From Sepiola atlantica (taxonomy: Eukaryota > Mollusca > Cephalopoda > Sepiida > Sepiolidae): a stretch of 64,000 bases of DNA. The stretch spans positions 34,360,443-34,424,442 of the forward strand of contig OY744522.1 in the NCBI GenBank assembly GCA_963556195.1, given 5' to 3'. This document shows positions 43,040 through 54,667 of this stretch, piece by piece. The notes under the pieces are model-generated. The model did no database searches, had not been told where the DNA came from, and worked only from the letters and a program-made list of their open reading frames with translations. Each line of letters begins with the position of its first letter. Position 1 is the stretch's first letter. The position numbers and the translations under genes are program-made.

Positions 43040-43975
43040 ATGAGATTCTACTTTTTTTATTTAGGCAATTACATGTTAACACCCTGAAAACCTTGGCAGA
43101 AAGAAAGAAACAAAAACAATTATTTTAGAATATAAAATTAAAATAATCCCCCATTTCAAGGCCATTCTAGCGTTTTAGGACAGTTAATTATTTTTTCTAT
43201 GGGAGATAAATCTTGTGCGTTTTTCTTTTTTTTTTCTTTCTTTTTTTAGACGATTATGAGGGTCTTTGTGGGAGGAGGGGGGCTTACCACTTGAACTTCA
43301 GGTTAGTGGTAGGGCTAGGGGCAATTAAGTGTGAACACCCTGAAAACTTAGCAGAAAGAAAAAAAAAACAATTAATTTAGAATTTCGAGTGGGGGATTAG
43401 TTCCACATATATTTAATGTAGAATAATTCACCATTTCCGGGCCATTCTAGCGTTTTAGGGCATTAATTAATTTTTTTCTATGGCAAATAAATCCTGTGCA
43501 TTTTTTTATGTGGGCGTATCCTTTTTTTTTTTTTTTTTTTTTAGACGATTGTTTTAATGGGCTTTTTTGTAGGATTAGGGCTTCCTACTCGGACTTAGGG
43601 TTAGTGATAAGGTTAAGGAAAGGGTTTTGTTTTGGATGGAGGTTGCCATTCGGGACTTAGTGTTAGGGTTAAGGGAGTTTTTTAGGGAGTGGCTTGCCAC
43701 TCATATTTAAGGTTAATGGTACGATACGTTCAAGAAGGCATTTTTAGGAGGTGGGCTTGTTAGTCGTACCTAGAGTTAATGGTAGAGTAATTATTTATTT
43801 TATAAATTTCACTAAAAGGCAAGAATGGCCGGGAAATCGGAGATCATTTTACATTAAATTTATATGCGAAACTGATCCCCCACTCTAAATTCTAAATTAT
43901 TTCTTGTTGTTTTGTTTTTTCTTTTTCTTAAAGGGTGTTCACACGTAATCGCCTAAAAAAGTAGAATCTTAATTT
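43040..43975. mobile_element. GATTCTAC MITE with duplicated left arm
   Basis: The left arm (GAGATTCTACTTTTTTTATT at 43041; ACACCCTGAAAAC; CCCCCATTTC; GGCCATTCTAGCGTTTTAGG) is repeated at about 43320-43480. The inverted right arm lies at about 43800-43975 (AATGGCCGGGAAATC, CATTTTACATTAAATTTAT, GTGTTCACACGTAATCGCC, TAAAAAAGTAGAATCTTA). Between them are degenerate repeats around TTAGGGTTA and CTTGCCACTC. There is no transposase. Arm blocks resemble the internal inverted repeats of the Merlin-like element at 19257-22081. Confidence 0.65.
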
Positions 43976-45649
43976 TTTTTTTAAATTGGCGACTAGAAAG
44001 TCATTACTACTAGAAGTTCGAAAGTTGAGTGAAAACCAGTATTTTTTAAAGTATTTTTTATAAAAGAACCAAATAGGATTAACTTTTTTAAGCACAAGTA
44101 TTTTTGTCTTATTTTTACAAAGCTTTACAAGACTTAGCTGCTGCTGATTGATTGTTATATCAGCAATACTAGCAACCATTGTTGACTTTCGCTCAAAAAA
44201 AGGACAATATTTTTTCGGATAAGGTAATTTAAAATTACTACTACGGAAAGACAAAACAACATACAATTATAATTTTAATGCATAAAAAAAGATAAAAGAT
44301 TAATTTATTTACTAGTTGGGTACGAAAAATGTAACAACATTTTCTATATTCATATTTTTAAATTTTTAAAATTCGTTCTAGAATGAAAATAAACAAAAAT
44401 CGCCTCGTGTTAATAGCTGCTATTACTGCTGCTGCTACTACTACTACAGTCAGTTTTTCAAACTATAAATAGAAAACGTTTTTTTTTTCGGATAGGGTAA
44501 TGAAATATCATGACTACCAAAAGAGAACACATATATACAATTATAATTTTAATGCATAAAAAAGTAAAATGATTGATTTACTTACTAATTGGACGACGGA
44601 AATGTATTTTTCAACCGACGTCGAGTTGAAGTCTTATTTTTAAAATTTCAAAAAAATGAATGAGCCGAATTACTTCGTACACTGACAAACATTAAAAGTG
44701 ATGCTTTCCCTGATTAGTTTCCAAATTTCAGGACGAACTTCCACACAGAGCAATGGTACGAGATTTTTAAACAAAGAAGGGGTTAAAAAAAAGTGACGTA
44801 AATTGCTGATAATAGCGTTAACATTCTTTTGCCTTTATTTGCTCAAAACTCTTTAAAATATATAATGTATATTATTATTCATGAATGCACCTGAAAGGAT
44901 ATTCATTTCCTAACAAAATGATGGTATTTTGAGCACTTAAAGTGCTTTAGTTTTTAAGATATGACTATTTTAATAGAACTACCCTGAAATTTGTGATTAT
45001 CCAAACAGTTTTCTGGTCGATGTGTATTGCTAATTAAAAGTATTTTATTTACTTCTTCTCCAGGAGGTTAGACACAAGGTCAGGTGTGGGTTTTGATGAA
45101 AATGTTTATGTTGAACGAACTCGGCAGTATAGAAATATAATTGTGAAATACAATTAGAAAGCAAGTTGAAAAGTTTGTAAAACTGATGTCATTAAAACAA
45201 AAAATCGATAAGACATCTTATGAAATGCTGAAATTTAAGTCCTATAGACATTTTGAGATTGTTTTTTCTTATATATATATATATATATACATATATGGAA
45301 ATTGAAAAAGGAAAACAAAAAAATATTAATGTATTCATCAACGTTTCGTCTTTACTATAAGACTTTCTCAGGATGATTGTTTGAAGAAAACATCACACAA
45401 GTACAAAATGTTTGGAATGAATAGGTGGTGGCGGTAGCCGGCTCAGAACCTGTGTCCGTTTAAGCAAAAAATCAAATTATGAGATACAAATAGATGGTGG
45501 CAGTGGCAAGCGGCGGTTGGAGTAGAAAATCATTAGGAAGTGGGAGAGATATTACAATAAATGTGGAGGGAGTGGGGACGAACGTTGTTAGCGGCTCAAA
45601 TTAATTTAAATTATGAAGGGGGGTTGAGGGATACGAGATACGCCCATTG
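43976..45649. other. AT-rich DNA with a 70-bp direct repeat; no gene
   Basis: ATACAATTATAATTTTAATGC and the next 50 bp at 44260-44335 recur at 44537-44605. 45262-45296 is (TA)n, followed by CAACGTTTCGTCTTTACTATA and GACTTTCTCAGGATGA, a motif type often seen beside invertebrate microsatellites. 45059-45085 has AGGTTAGACACAAGGTC, resembling the sequence beside SINE copy 2. Confidence 0.45.
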
Positions 45650-45852
45650 AACCTTTTTTTAATTTAGCCTTAAGATGAGAAAAACGGGAGGTTAAGATGT
45701 TAGAGTCGTGTGATAGGATGGTGTAGGAGGTGACACCTTACCTTGTTTCTCTCCCTCCCCGCCCTTCCCCCATCACCTACACCGTCCTATCACACGACCT
45801 AAAATCTTAACCTCCCGTTTTTCTTATCTCAAGGCTAAATTAAAAAAAGATT
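45650..45852. repeat. Inverted repeat, arms about 80 bp
   Basis: CCTTTTTTTAATTTAGCCTT, CGGGAGGTTAAGAT and GTCGTGTGATAGGATGGTGT are mirrored by ACACCGTCCTATCACACGAC, ATCTTAACCTCCCG and AAGGCTAAATTAAAAAAAG, with a C-rich loop at 45740-45770. Probably a small fold-back or MITE. Confidence 0.8.
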
Positions 45853-47384
45853 CAATTTCCATTACGTCGGAACACTCTTCCTTTCTTTATCATATATATG
45901 TATATACACACATGCACAGATGCTGATAGCTATGCGTCCTGCATCAGTGGTGCATAAAAATCTAGAAGGATGCATTAAAATCTTATCCATGCGTTTCCAG
46001 GGACGCAAGTCAAATATTATCATACAGACAATACATTGAAATAAAGACAACAAATCTGCCCCCCCTCCTTCGTAATTTCAAGATAACTGTGAAAACAAGA
46101 AGTGGCAGTAAGAACCAATATCAATGAGGACCAGAAGTGCTCGAAGGCGCTTAACGCGCATACATCCATCTGTAATCAGAGTAACTAATCTAGCGAGCAC
46201 TCTCATGTCCATTGGATTATTCATTCACTTGGAAATCATTTTTTTTTTTCCAAACGTATTTCCTTTTTTATAGATGTCAAGCGCAAAAGAAAATAAGAGG
46301 TACTTACAATATGGCCATCAACGATTAAGGCATTGCATTAAAGTTCGAATTTCAAGTCTTTAAAAAATAAATCAGAATTTTATTTCAGGATAAAAAATAC
46401 AATTTAAGACTAATTAATAAGTTTCATCCAAAATGTGTGTGGAAATCTAACGAAATAAGCAAGATATTAAAATAATATATTATAAATAAACTGTCCGTTT
46501 GGAAAAAAAAAAGAATCCCCCCTCCCCTAAAAAAACATGACTGTTTTAATTTATTATAAATTTTTACTATATTGTAAATAAAATGTGCGTTTTGCAAAAA
46601 CAAAATACAAAAAAAAACACAAATTTTAATTAATTTCAATAAATGTTCTATCAATTAATTATTTTGAATTATTGATTTTGTGTTACTTTACTGAATTCGT
46701 AATCTTTCATGTTTGATTTACTTTTAAGTTAAAAGAAATCAAGAAACATTTATTTTTTTCTGAAAGAAGAGCAACTCTTATCAAATTATTCAGCTAAAAC
46801 TAATGATAATGAAATGTTCATATGATGAATAAAACTGCCTAAGAATAAGGATTTGTCTTCTTCTTGTGTTATTTTTCAAAGAAAAATTTTCATTATTAAA
46901 AAATTTATGACAACACGATTTTATTATTAAGTATTAATTTAATGTTTTCTGTCTAGCCTACGCAAATTACACGAAATAATACATTTTCACTAATATTTCT
47001 GATAAAGTAAGATGTTAGTCATATTCCGTGATTGTTAATTAATAAATACTGAAAATTTAATTACAATTGGTTGATTTCCTGAATTTTGATGAATTTTTAA
47101 GTGAAGGGAGGGGTCAAAATGCCCATAGTCTGACTGTTTGACAGATCTCGTTTGTTACTTTAGAGCATGCCGTAATTTTCCAGTGCTCTGGCCGCCTTTA
47201 CGACGGCCGTGACTCATTTGTAACCTTTGTGTTTGTATTGTACCGGTTTTTGTTATTCTAATTTTCTCACAAAAAAAACATACTTATGTACCGTTTTTAA
47301 CAAAAAATCTGAATGAATAAATGTGAAAGTTGGGCCCATCTCTCGGTAAAACACCCTATTTCAAGTTAATTCAACCTTACATAA
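45853..47384. other. No gene recognised
   Basis: AT-rich, with short (TA)/(CA) tracts at 45890-45915. The segment 46424-46654 contains an open frame rich in Phe, Ile and Leu that is a compositional artefact. Confidence 0.45.
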
Positions 47385-47887
47385 TAGACGCACCATCTCT
47401 TTTATGTACGAATGATGGATATACAATATCATTCGCAAGGTTAACTAATTTGCATATTGGTTTTGAAAAAGGACATTTTATTAATTATTATTTGTTATTG
47501 GTTCTTGATTCAATGATTTCAGTTTAATATAACAAATTTTTTTTTTGCGATATTGTTTTATTTCATAGACAAATATTTAGCAATTGTGTTCAAATGTTCC
47601 TTTCTTAAGAGGGAGGAACATGATTTTGAACAAGTTGTGATCTATTTCTAAATTGCAATTGAAAAGCCAAATTGATTTATGCTTTTTTCTTTCTTTATGG
47701 TCACATTTAAAGCATAAATAATTTGTATCAAAATTATCAAAATGTTAATGTCTATTTATATGAATAAATGAGAAAGATCATGTTTACAACAAAGTTATGA
47801 ACGAAATGTTTATCATTTTAAATTAATGTTTTAAGAATTTCAAGTAGTGAACTTTGCGAAGTGATAGCGAGCCGGCAAAGCCAGCTA
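47385..47887 (+). mobile_element. Helitron-like 3' end, family C
   Basis: The right end carries a hairpin (GCCGGCAAAGCCAGC region) followed by CTAG at 47884-47887, the style of Helitron 3' termini. The upstream 450 bp (AACTAATTTGCATATTG, CATTTTATTAATTA, GTGTTCAAATGTTCCTTT, CATTTTAAATTAATGTTT) match 56460-57015, which lacks the terminal hairpin. No coding. Confidence 0.6.
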
Positions 47888-48140
47888 GTACATCATAAAT
47901 TAACGATTAACAGTGCTATGCCTGTTGTGCATCATTAGCAGACCAAGACGGTTGAGGACTTTGCCCGTGGCGGGGCCTATCGCTACCAAAAATTAACAAT
48001 TGCATTATTGCAAGCCAAAGTCAGCTGAATGACATATTTATCCTTTACAAAAAAAATGAAATTTTTTTTTATTGTTTAAAATGCTATTGCAGCTACTACT
48101 ACAGAGATTTGTTATTTCTAATTGTTTCAAAATTTGGTGC
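47888..48140. other. Spacer, nothing recognised
   Basis: No repeat or gene seen. Confidence 0.4.
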
Positions 48141-48271
48141 AAGTCCATAACTCGACTGACATGAAAAAAAAACCTCCCAAAAACTGCTTGATCAATTTAC
48201 GTCACGGGTACGCACATCATTAAAAGTTTTTTAAAAATTTCCTTTTTTCATGTCAGTCGAGTTATGGACTT
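48141..48271. repeat. Inverted repeat with 29-bp arms
   Basis: AAGTCCATAACTCGACTGAC at 48141 is mirrored by GTCAGTCGAGTTATGGACTT ending at 48271; both arms extend through ATGAAAAAA. The loop is 73 bp. A small MITE or hairpin. Confidence 0.85.
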
Positions 48272-48401
48272 TCACCCAAAAGGTGACTCAAAATTGTATG
48301 AATGTAAAATTTGTTATTCATCTATTTATATTTTAATTATATTTAAGGTAAACTAAGCATTACATTTATTTAATCAAAGCATATATTAAATTTCTGAATT
48401 T

Positions 48402-48565
48402 TTGAGATTAGGATTGATAATTTGTATAATGTGGATTATTGGAACTACTGTTCTCATCTTGAGTGTTATTTTCAGAACGTTTCGGCCGCTGTAGCCTCTG
48501 TCCTCCTTCAGATTCTGTCGAACTCGGGAATCTGCATGGAATTTCGAAAAAAGCCGAATGAAAAT
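48402..48565. repeat. Dispersed repeat copy, partner of 25540-25660
   Basis: ATTGATAATTTGTATAATG, GAACTACTGTTCTCATCTTG, TGTTATTTTCAGAACGTTTC and CCTCCTTCAGATTCTG. The TTTCGGC...CTTCAG block is a recurrent motif of invertebrate dispersed repeats. Superfamily unknown. Confidence 0.5.
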
Positions 48566-48855
48566 GAACTGGCGTCAAAATTAAAACAAGGTGGCGTTCT
48601 AACAAAAAAAAAATGGAACATTTAAAACAAGATAAACACTCACCGTATGTTTATTTTTATGAAAAATTATTTATTTTTCGACAAAGAAAATGAATTAAAT
48701 AGCTTTTATAATTTTTTATTTTTTCAGAAAAGTTAAATTAAAACATTTTTTTTCGGTACTGGCCCAGCTTTTGAAGCAGACAAAAACCAAACCATTTTTT
48801 ATTTACCCTAACCCTAACCTACTTTTATTGCCTTTGGTGACAAGTGCCAATTTAC

Positions 48856-49045
48856 AATTCAAACTAGAATTCTAATCGACAGTTAAAAGATTTTAAAGCT
48901 TTTGAACCAGACAAAACCAATTTTTTGTTCAGCCTTTTACGACTATTTACGTAAACAGTCGTAAAAGACTGAACAAAAAATTGGGTTTGTCTGGTTCAAA
49001 AGCTTTGAAATCTTTTAACTGTCGATTAGAATTCTAGTTTGAATT
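48856..49045. repeat. 190-bp near-perfect palindrome
   Basis: Arms meet at about 48950 (TTTAC/GTAAA) without a loop. Outer ends are AATTCAAACTAGAATTCTAA and TTAGAATTCTAGTTTGAATT. Only a few mismatches are seen. A fragment of the arm (GCTTTTGAAGCAGACAAAAA) also occurs near 48769. Confidence 0.9.
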
Positions 49046-49320
49046 AAAGTTTAAAAGCAAAAGTTTATTTTTTGCTCCTAATCGGGAAAAAAAAAGAATA
49101 TTTTACAGTTAATTTTTATTTCAGTCACGTAAATTGTTTAGATTGAAATGGGTTACAGCATAATTTGGGCATTCCTCTCAAACAACTTATAATGTTTTTT
49201 GTCTTTGGAAGTATTAAGTTTATATTATCCTAGAGATAAAAACTAAAATTAAGATTTCAAAGGCGATTTTCATTTTTTAAATCCATGAAGTATCGCTGCT
49301 TTTGAATTAAAAATTAATTC

Positions 49321-49398
49321 AAAACTTACAACATAAAACCCAACTTTAATTTGACTAAAAATTAGTCAAGTTAAAGTTGGGTTTTATGTTGTAAGTTT
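49321..49398. repeat. 78-bp palindrome
   Basis: AAAACTTACAACATAAAACC at 49321 is mirrored by GGTTTTATGTTGTAAGTTTT ending at 49398, with arms meeting at TTGACTAAAAATTAGTCAAG; one or two mismatches. Confidence 0.9.
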
Positions 49399-49789
49399 TT
49401 TATTCTTTTCATTTTCCATCAAATGATGAGCTTTTTCATGTATCACATTAAAACAATGCATTAATTATGGTAAAGCATAATCATATCATGGATAAAAAAA
49501 ACAAAAAAAACTGGTGCTTATTCAGAATGCACTCATTTTGTTGCAAATAAAGAGTATCATAACACAATGAGCATAGGAATTGCGAAATCCATCCAGGAAG
49601 TCTTATTAAAATTGGATATCTTGTTAATCAAAGTGATGAACATGGGATAAGATTGAGCTGGGAGAAACAAAGGTTGCACAGACATACTGCTTAGGTCCAA
49701 CCCCCACCTGGTGAATGTGTGCACCGTATTGACCACTCCCAGGCTTTGTGCGCATATCAAGCAACAGAGTCAATATAGATCTTAAAGAG

Positions 49790-51780
49790 TATCGGCAGAT
49801 ACTGGCTAATTTATTTTATTATTTCCATGCTAGTCTCAAACATGCAGCCAAAATAAAATATATTCAGAAACAGCTGGAAGACTCCGTGCTTATTTACAAA
49901 GAATTGCGTTCCATTCAATAGTTATCATACTACACTGCTCTTCAGGACAATTGATAACCTGCTGATATAGTTTATCGGAGTGTCTCATGATTTCAGGAAA
50001 GACCTAAAATTAAATGGTCTATAAATATATTGCAACTAAAATTCATCAGCATCACTGCAGTTCTTATAATAGATGTCATGGCTCCTATTACAATCTTATT
50101 TTATTAAAGTGAAAGTAGATATTGCTCTGGATGTCATGGCTTCCTATTACAATCTTATTTTATTAAAGTGAAAGTAGATATTGCTCTGGATGTCATGGCT
50201 CCTATTACAATCTTATTTTATTAAAGTGAAAGTAGATATTGCTCTGGATGTCATGGCTCCTATTACAATCTTATTTTATTAAAGTGAAAGTAGATATTGC
50301 TCTGGATGTCATGGCTTCCTATTACAATCTTATTTTATTAAAGTGAAAGTAGATATTGCTCTGGATGTCATGGCTCCTATTACAATCTTATTTTATTAAA
50401 GTGAAAGTAGATATTGCTATGGATGTCATGGCTCCTATTACAATCTTATTTTATTAAAGTGAAAGTAGATATTGCTATGGATGTCATGGCTCCTATTAAA
50501 ATCTTATTTTATTAAAGTGAAAGTAGATATTGCTCTGGATGTCATGGCTTCCTATTACAATCTTATTTTATTAAAGTGAAAGTAGATATTGCTCTGGATG
50601 TCATGGCTCCTATTACAATCTTATTTTATTAAAGTGAAAGTAGATATTGCTATGGATGTCATGGCTCCTATTACAATCTTATTTTATTAAAGTGAAAGTA
50701 GATATTGCTATGGATGTCATGGCTCCTATTAAAATCTTATTTTATTAAAGTGAAAGTAGATATTGCTATGGATGTCATGGCTCCTATTAAAATCTTATTT
50801 TATTAAAGTGAAAGTAGATATTGCTATGGATGTCATGGCTCCTATTACAATCTTATTTTATTAAAGTGAAAGTAGATATTGCTATGGATGTCATGGCTTC
50901 CTATTACAATCTTATTTTATTAAAGTGAAAGTAGATATTGCTCTGGATGTCATGGCTCCTATTACAATCTTATTTTATTAAAGTGAAAGTAGATATTGCT
51001 ATTGATGTCATGGCTCCTATTACAATCTTATTCCAGTTCCTGCAAACATAGAATGTGGATATGACTTTTATTAAAGTGAAATTAGATATTGCTATCAAGG
51101 ATCTGGAAAAAATCAAAGAAATGCCATATCCCAACTTGACAGTATTAGCCAAAGATATCCAGGGTACAAGGGTGAGCATTATATAACAAAGACCCCGTTC
51201 AAATAAAAAAAACTGTGCATCACGTTTATTAATCACTTAATAAATGATACGCATTCCAGGTTTTTAAACACCTCTGTTATGTGTCTTTAGTGTGTTGAGT
51301 CTCTGCCCCATCAGTTTCGTAAGTGAAGAAGAGTTGAATGTCTATGGAGACGAGAAGTTGGAAATTTTAATTTCCCACTATGGACATAAGCAAATCCACA
51401 AATGGTTTGAAAATGGAGAAGATCATTAGATGAGTGCACAACTTCTCATCAGTGCTGTTCAGTCTCGACTGGAGTGGGGCCTCCTGAAGAAAGTTGACAA
51501 AGCAGAGCACTAACCCAGAAACAGTATGTGTAAACTTTGGGCGTTGGTGACAAAATATCCCCTAAAGAACTTCCCTTACCATCAGCATCCTTTCTTAAAT
51601 GCCCACCATCTTGGCTGTACATACAGCTGGCTAGGAATCAGCATTCTCTACTCAGAACGGGCTGTCATCTGAATATCAAGAGCAGCTTCTTAGGGTCAAC
51701 TTGATTCCCAGAAAGTCAGAGTTCCCTTGTGAAGGGGAACTGGCCAAATGGAAAATTGTCAAGCAGGGAAAGCTGTACAT
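49790..51780 (+). pseudogene. hAT-type (ZMYM/ZNF862-like) transposase remnant with internal minisatellite
   Basis: The + strand, with stops, reads AKIKYIQKQLEDSVLIYKEL and SYYTALQDN (49850-49950), typical of a conserved stretch in hAT-derived transposases. A segment ending VMAPITIL (50070-50100) continues after the minisatellite as KVKLDIAIKDLEKIKEMPYP (51072-51131), then VSEEELNVYGDEKLEILISH (51318-51377), HKQIHKW and a C-terminal segment KLWALVTKYPLKNFPYHQHP (51535-51594), near where the dimerisation domain is expected. The catalytic Asp/Glu region upstream is missing. Between the two halves the sequence has become a 58-bp tandem array. Family assignment is by pattern memory and moderately sure. 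Confidence 0.55.
50072..51030. repeat. 58-bp minisatellite, 16 full units
   Basis: Units begin GATGTCATGGCT at 50072, 50130, 50189, 50247, 50305, 50364, 50422, 50480, 50538, 50597, 50655, 50713, 50771, 50829, 50887 and 50946, with a last, partial one at 51004. Most are 58 bp, four are 59 bp with GGCTTCC instead of GGCTCC. Variants CTCTG/CTATG and TACAATC/TAAAATC are arranged in runs. Both halves of the unit are recognisable in the single-copy flanks at 51004-51100, so the array arose from local transposase sequence. Confidence 0.95.
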
Positions 51781-53216
51781 TTAAACACTAGAATTTATTA
51801 ATAAACAGTTAACTCAATGGACAAATTCCTGGTGGTGCCCAGAAGTCTTGGCAAATTGCTAAACATAGAATATGGGTTGGCCAATTTCAATGTCCCAAAG
51901 TACAGTGTTACCCAGAAGTCATACTCTTTCTTTAAACGAAATCACCTACCCATGTTTATCTGCCTTTCTTCCTTTGTTTGTACATTCTTGAATTCTGGTC
52001 ACATGATCCTTTTTGGAAAGGGTAGGGGTGGAGTGGGGGGTAATTCACATTTAGTACTGTTATATTTTTTTATGTTTTCTCCTTAATTAATTGAATAAGA
52101 ACTATTGACAAAAAACTTTTTTTTTTAATTCTCGTTATTTCTCATCGTCAATCTCCTTGTTATGTATTGCCTCATAAATGGGGGCCTATTCCAGGAATCA
52201 TAACAGAAATGGAGGCCCATTTGGAATCGTGTGCGGGACCCATAGAATTTTCCAGGGATCCATAAAATTTCCACTCTTGCATGTTTTCTTTCCATTGGAC
52301 AGTTTTACTTTTTAATTTTTTTTAAATTATCAAAAGACGTTCCACCATCCCAGATATTAGTTTTATATTATATTTTAACAGTAAGTCTTATATTTACTGA
52401 TATGATACGTGAAAGATATATTGAAAAAAAAAAGATTATTGTGATGATTTATACCCCAAATATTGTCTTCGATTGTTTGTTTTTCATCCTCTCTTTCACC
52501 CTTCCGGTTTTCTGCATTGCTGTCAGCCTTCATAAATACCCACATACATACATATATATGTGTGTGTGTGTGTGTGTGTGTACATCTCTATTTATATAGT
52601 TAGGTATATGTTTATGTATTTGTATGTGCAGGATTCATTCCTTAACTAATTAACCGATCATTATGAATTTTGCAACGCAGCTGTTAGGTGTAAGCGTGGG
52701 GAATGTGGGTTATATTTAGTTAATTTACGTTTTATGCAAAAGGGGGTGAAAGTCCTTTGTAAAAATTCAGATACCTCCGATTTTTGTGAAATTTTAACAA
52801 TTATTAGAGATAAATTAATAAATATTCCTCAAATTTCAGTTCCTTTGGAATATTTTGAAGGGTTTTTAGGGGACATAATATGAGCTTAACCACCGATTGG
52901 AAAATTATAATTAAGATATGCATTGAACACACTAGACAACAATTAAGATTCCCTGAATTTCAGTTTCTTCTTAAGACCCCTTAAGCTTAAGCCTTAAATT
53001 TTAGATATTTCCTAGAATCAAAATCATATGATAAATTTTGATCAAAATTGGAACAAGGATTCTAAACATATGGTTTAATATTATATCCTGCTTTTAATCT
53101 TAATCAGAGTGCATAAAAGTAATGCAATACTGTTTTGTTCAGCAAATTAATTTTACCCATCCTGGGACAAATATACTTCTAGTATATATATATATATATA
53201 TATATACATATTGTAA
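51781..53216. other. No gene; fold-back fragment and (TG)n
   Basis: 52556-52580 is (TG)n after (TA)n. 52808-52885 (AATAAATATTCCTC, CAGTTCCTTTGGAATATTTT, GGGTTTTTAGGGGACATAAT) is a diverged piece of the third palindrome of the compound fold-back at 10175-11446. 53181-53205 is (TA)n. The 89-codon frame 51817-52086 may be a tail of the transposase remnant but is not recognised. Confidence 0.45.
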
Positions 53217-53680
53217 TATGGAGGCAACTCCGTATACTCAAGGTGAGCAAAATAGACCATTAGTTAATTATTGCTAAAAAACAATAACAAAAAAAATAAC
53301 TTTATAAAAAATAAATTGTCACGTCATTTTAAATGGGTCTCTAAGCGTAACGGTTAGCGCACTCAGTCACAGCCCCAGTGATTGCAAGTTCGAGCCCAGT
53401 TATAGTCAGCCATGCTGATGAGCTGCAGTAACGGTGAAACGCGTGAATAACTATTTTATCTGTAAATAAATATAAGTAAATAAACAATACAAAAATATAT
53501 ATACATATGTATTTACTTGTGTATATATTTATGTACACGTCCCTGAAAGTGGGTCGATAAGTCATATGCAGAGGAGAACACTCATGCATATGGAGGCAAC
53601 TCCATATGCTCATGATGAGCAAAATAGACCATTAGTTAATTATCGCTTAAAAAACAATAACAACAAAAATATATAAAGAG
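53217..53680 (+). mobile_element. tRNA-derived SINE flanked by a second SINE tail
   Basis: 53336-53410 has a tRNA-like head: box A region AAGCGTAACGGTTAGCGC and box B GCAAGTTCGAGCCC (53384-53397). A body with GATGAGCTGCAGTAACGGTG follows. The 3' part at 53588-53680 (TATGGAGGCAACTCCATATG, GAGCAAAATAGACCATTAGT) repeats at 53217-53300, upstream of the head, so the latter is the tail of another copy or a duplicated flank. The head resembles tRNA-Asn most, without certainty. The anticodon arm does not pair, so it is not a functional tRNA. Confidence 0.65.
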
Positions 53681-53786
53681 TGAGACTGAGAGAGAAGAGA
53701 ATTTCTGTAGAAAATCTTACAACAAGCATTGATATCTAAAACTCACATGCATAATACAAAATGAAAATAAATTGTGAATAAATATA

Positions 53787-53824
<38 letters not shown>

Positions 53825-54615
53825 GAACGACAAGACGGTCACGCAACAGAAGAAAATAAAAAAAGATTTTGGTCCTCGGGTTCAAATATGCGTGCACACA
53901 CTGAACAAAAGGGAAATGGGACTCTTTCTTGTGACACCTGTAAAGATGAAGAGATAGAAGACAAACACTTTGTGAAAGAACAAAAGACCAACACCAGTTA
54001 AGAAATTAAATTACAAAATTTATTTTATAAAATATATAAGTAGGGACAAGATATAAAAACAAAACAAAAATAGTATAGGATGGGGTCCTGACAAATACTT
54101 AAACTAGACCAAACGAAGATATATATATAGCATGCGAAAAGAACCTCAGCTTGAGAGAAAGAAAAGGATTGACTTACAAATTACCGGTGCACCTTCAAAG
54201 TTCATAAAAATAAAATGTTCAAATCTTCGACATATATAAACAGTTGTGGTCGCGATAGAGGAGTCCAAATAATTCTTCTGTTTCATATATTGTCGCTGCT
54301 TCGTTGATTGACTATCTTTTAAGATGTCTTTGGCATTCAGTGAGATGTATCCAAGGCATTTTTTTGTTGGTGTCCGGATCAGTACCAGACAAATTATTTC
54401 CAAGGTGCAGGAACTTTGCGCAAATGCTTCTTCCAAGTTTTCTTTTTGGTTGTCGTGTTTTTTCTGTCGTGGTTCGGAGCAACGAATTTCGCTTGCCTCA
54501 AAAGTGGAAAGGGGACAGCCAGGCCTACTGAAATATACACTCTTGCCCCACCCAAGCTGACGGACAAATAGTTTTAAAAGTAAAAGAAGATACTATATAC
54601 ACATATAGATATACA

Positions 54616-54667
<52 letters not shown>

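Noticed and set aside
43520..43780. Interstitial telomeric repeat from TTAGGGTTA motifs
   Set aside because: The TTAGGGTTA occurrences are scattered and degenerate within the MITE interior, not tandem.
53336..53410. A functional tRNA gene
   Set aside because: Box A and B are recognisable but the anticodon and acceptor stems do not pair, and a SINE body follows; read as a SINE head.
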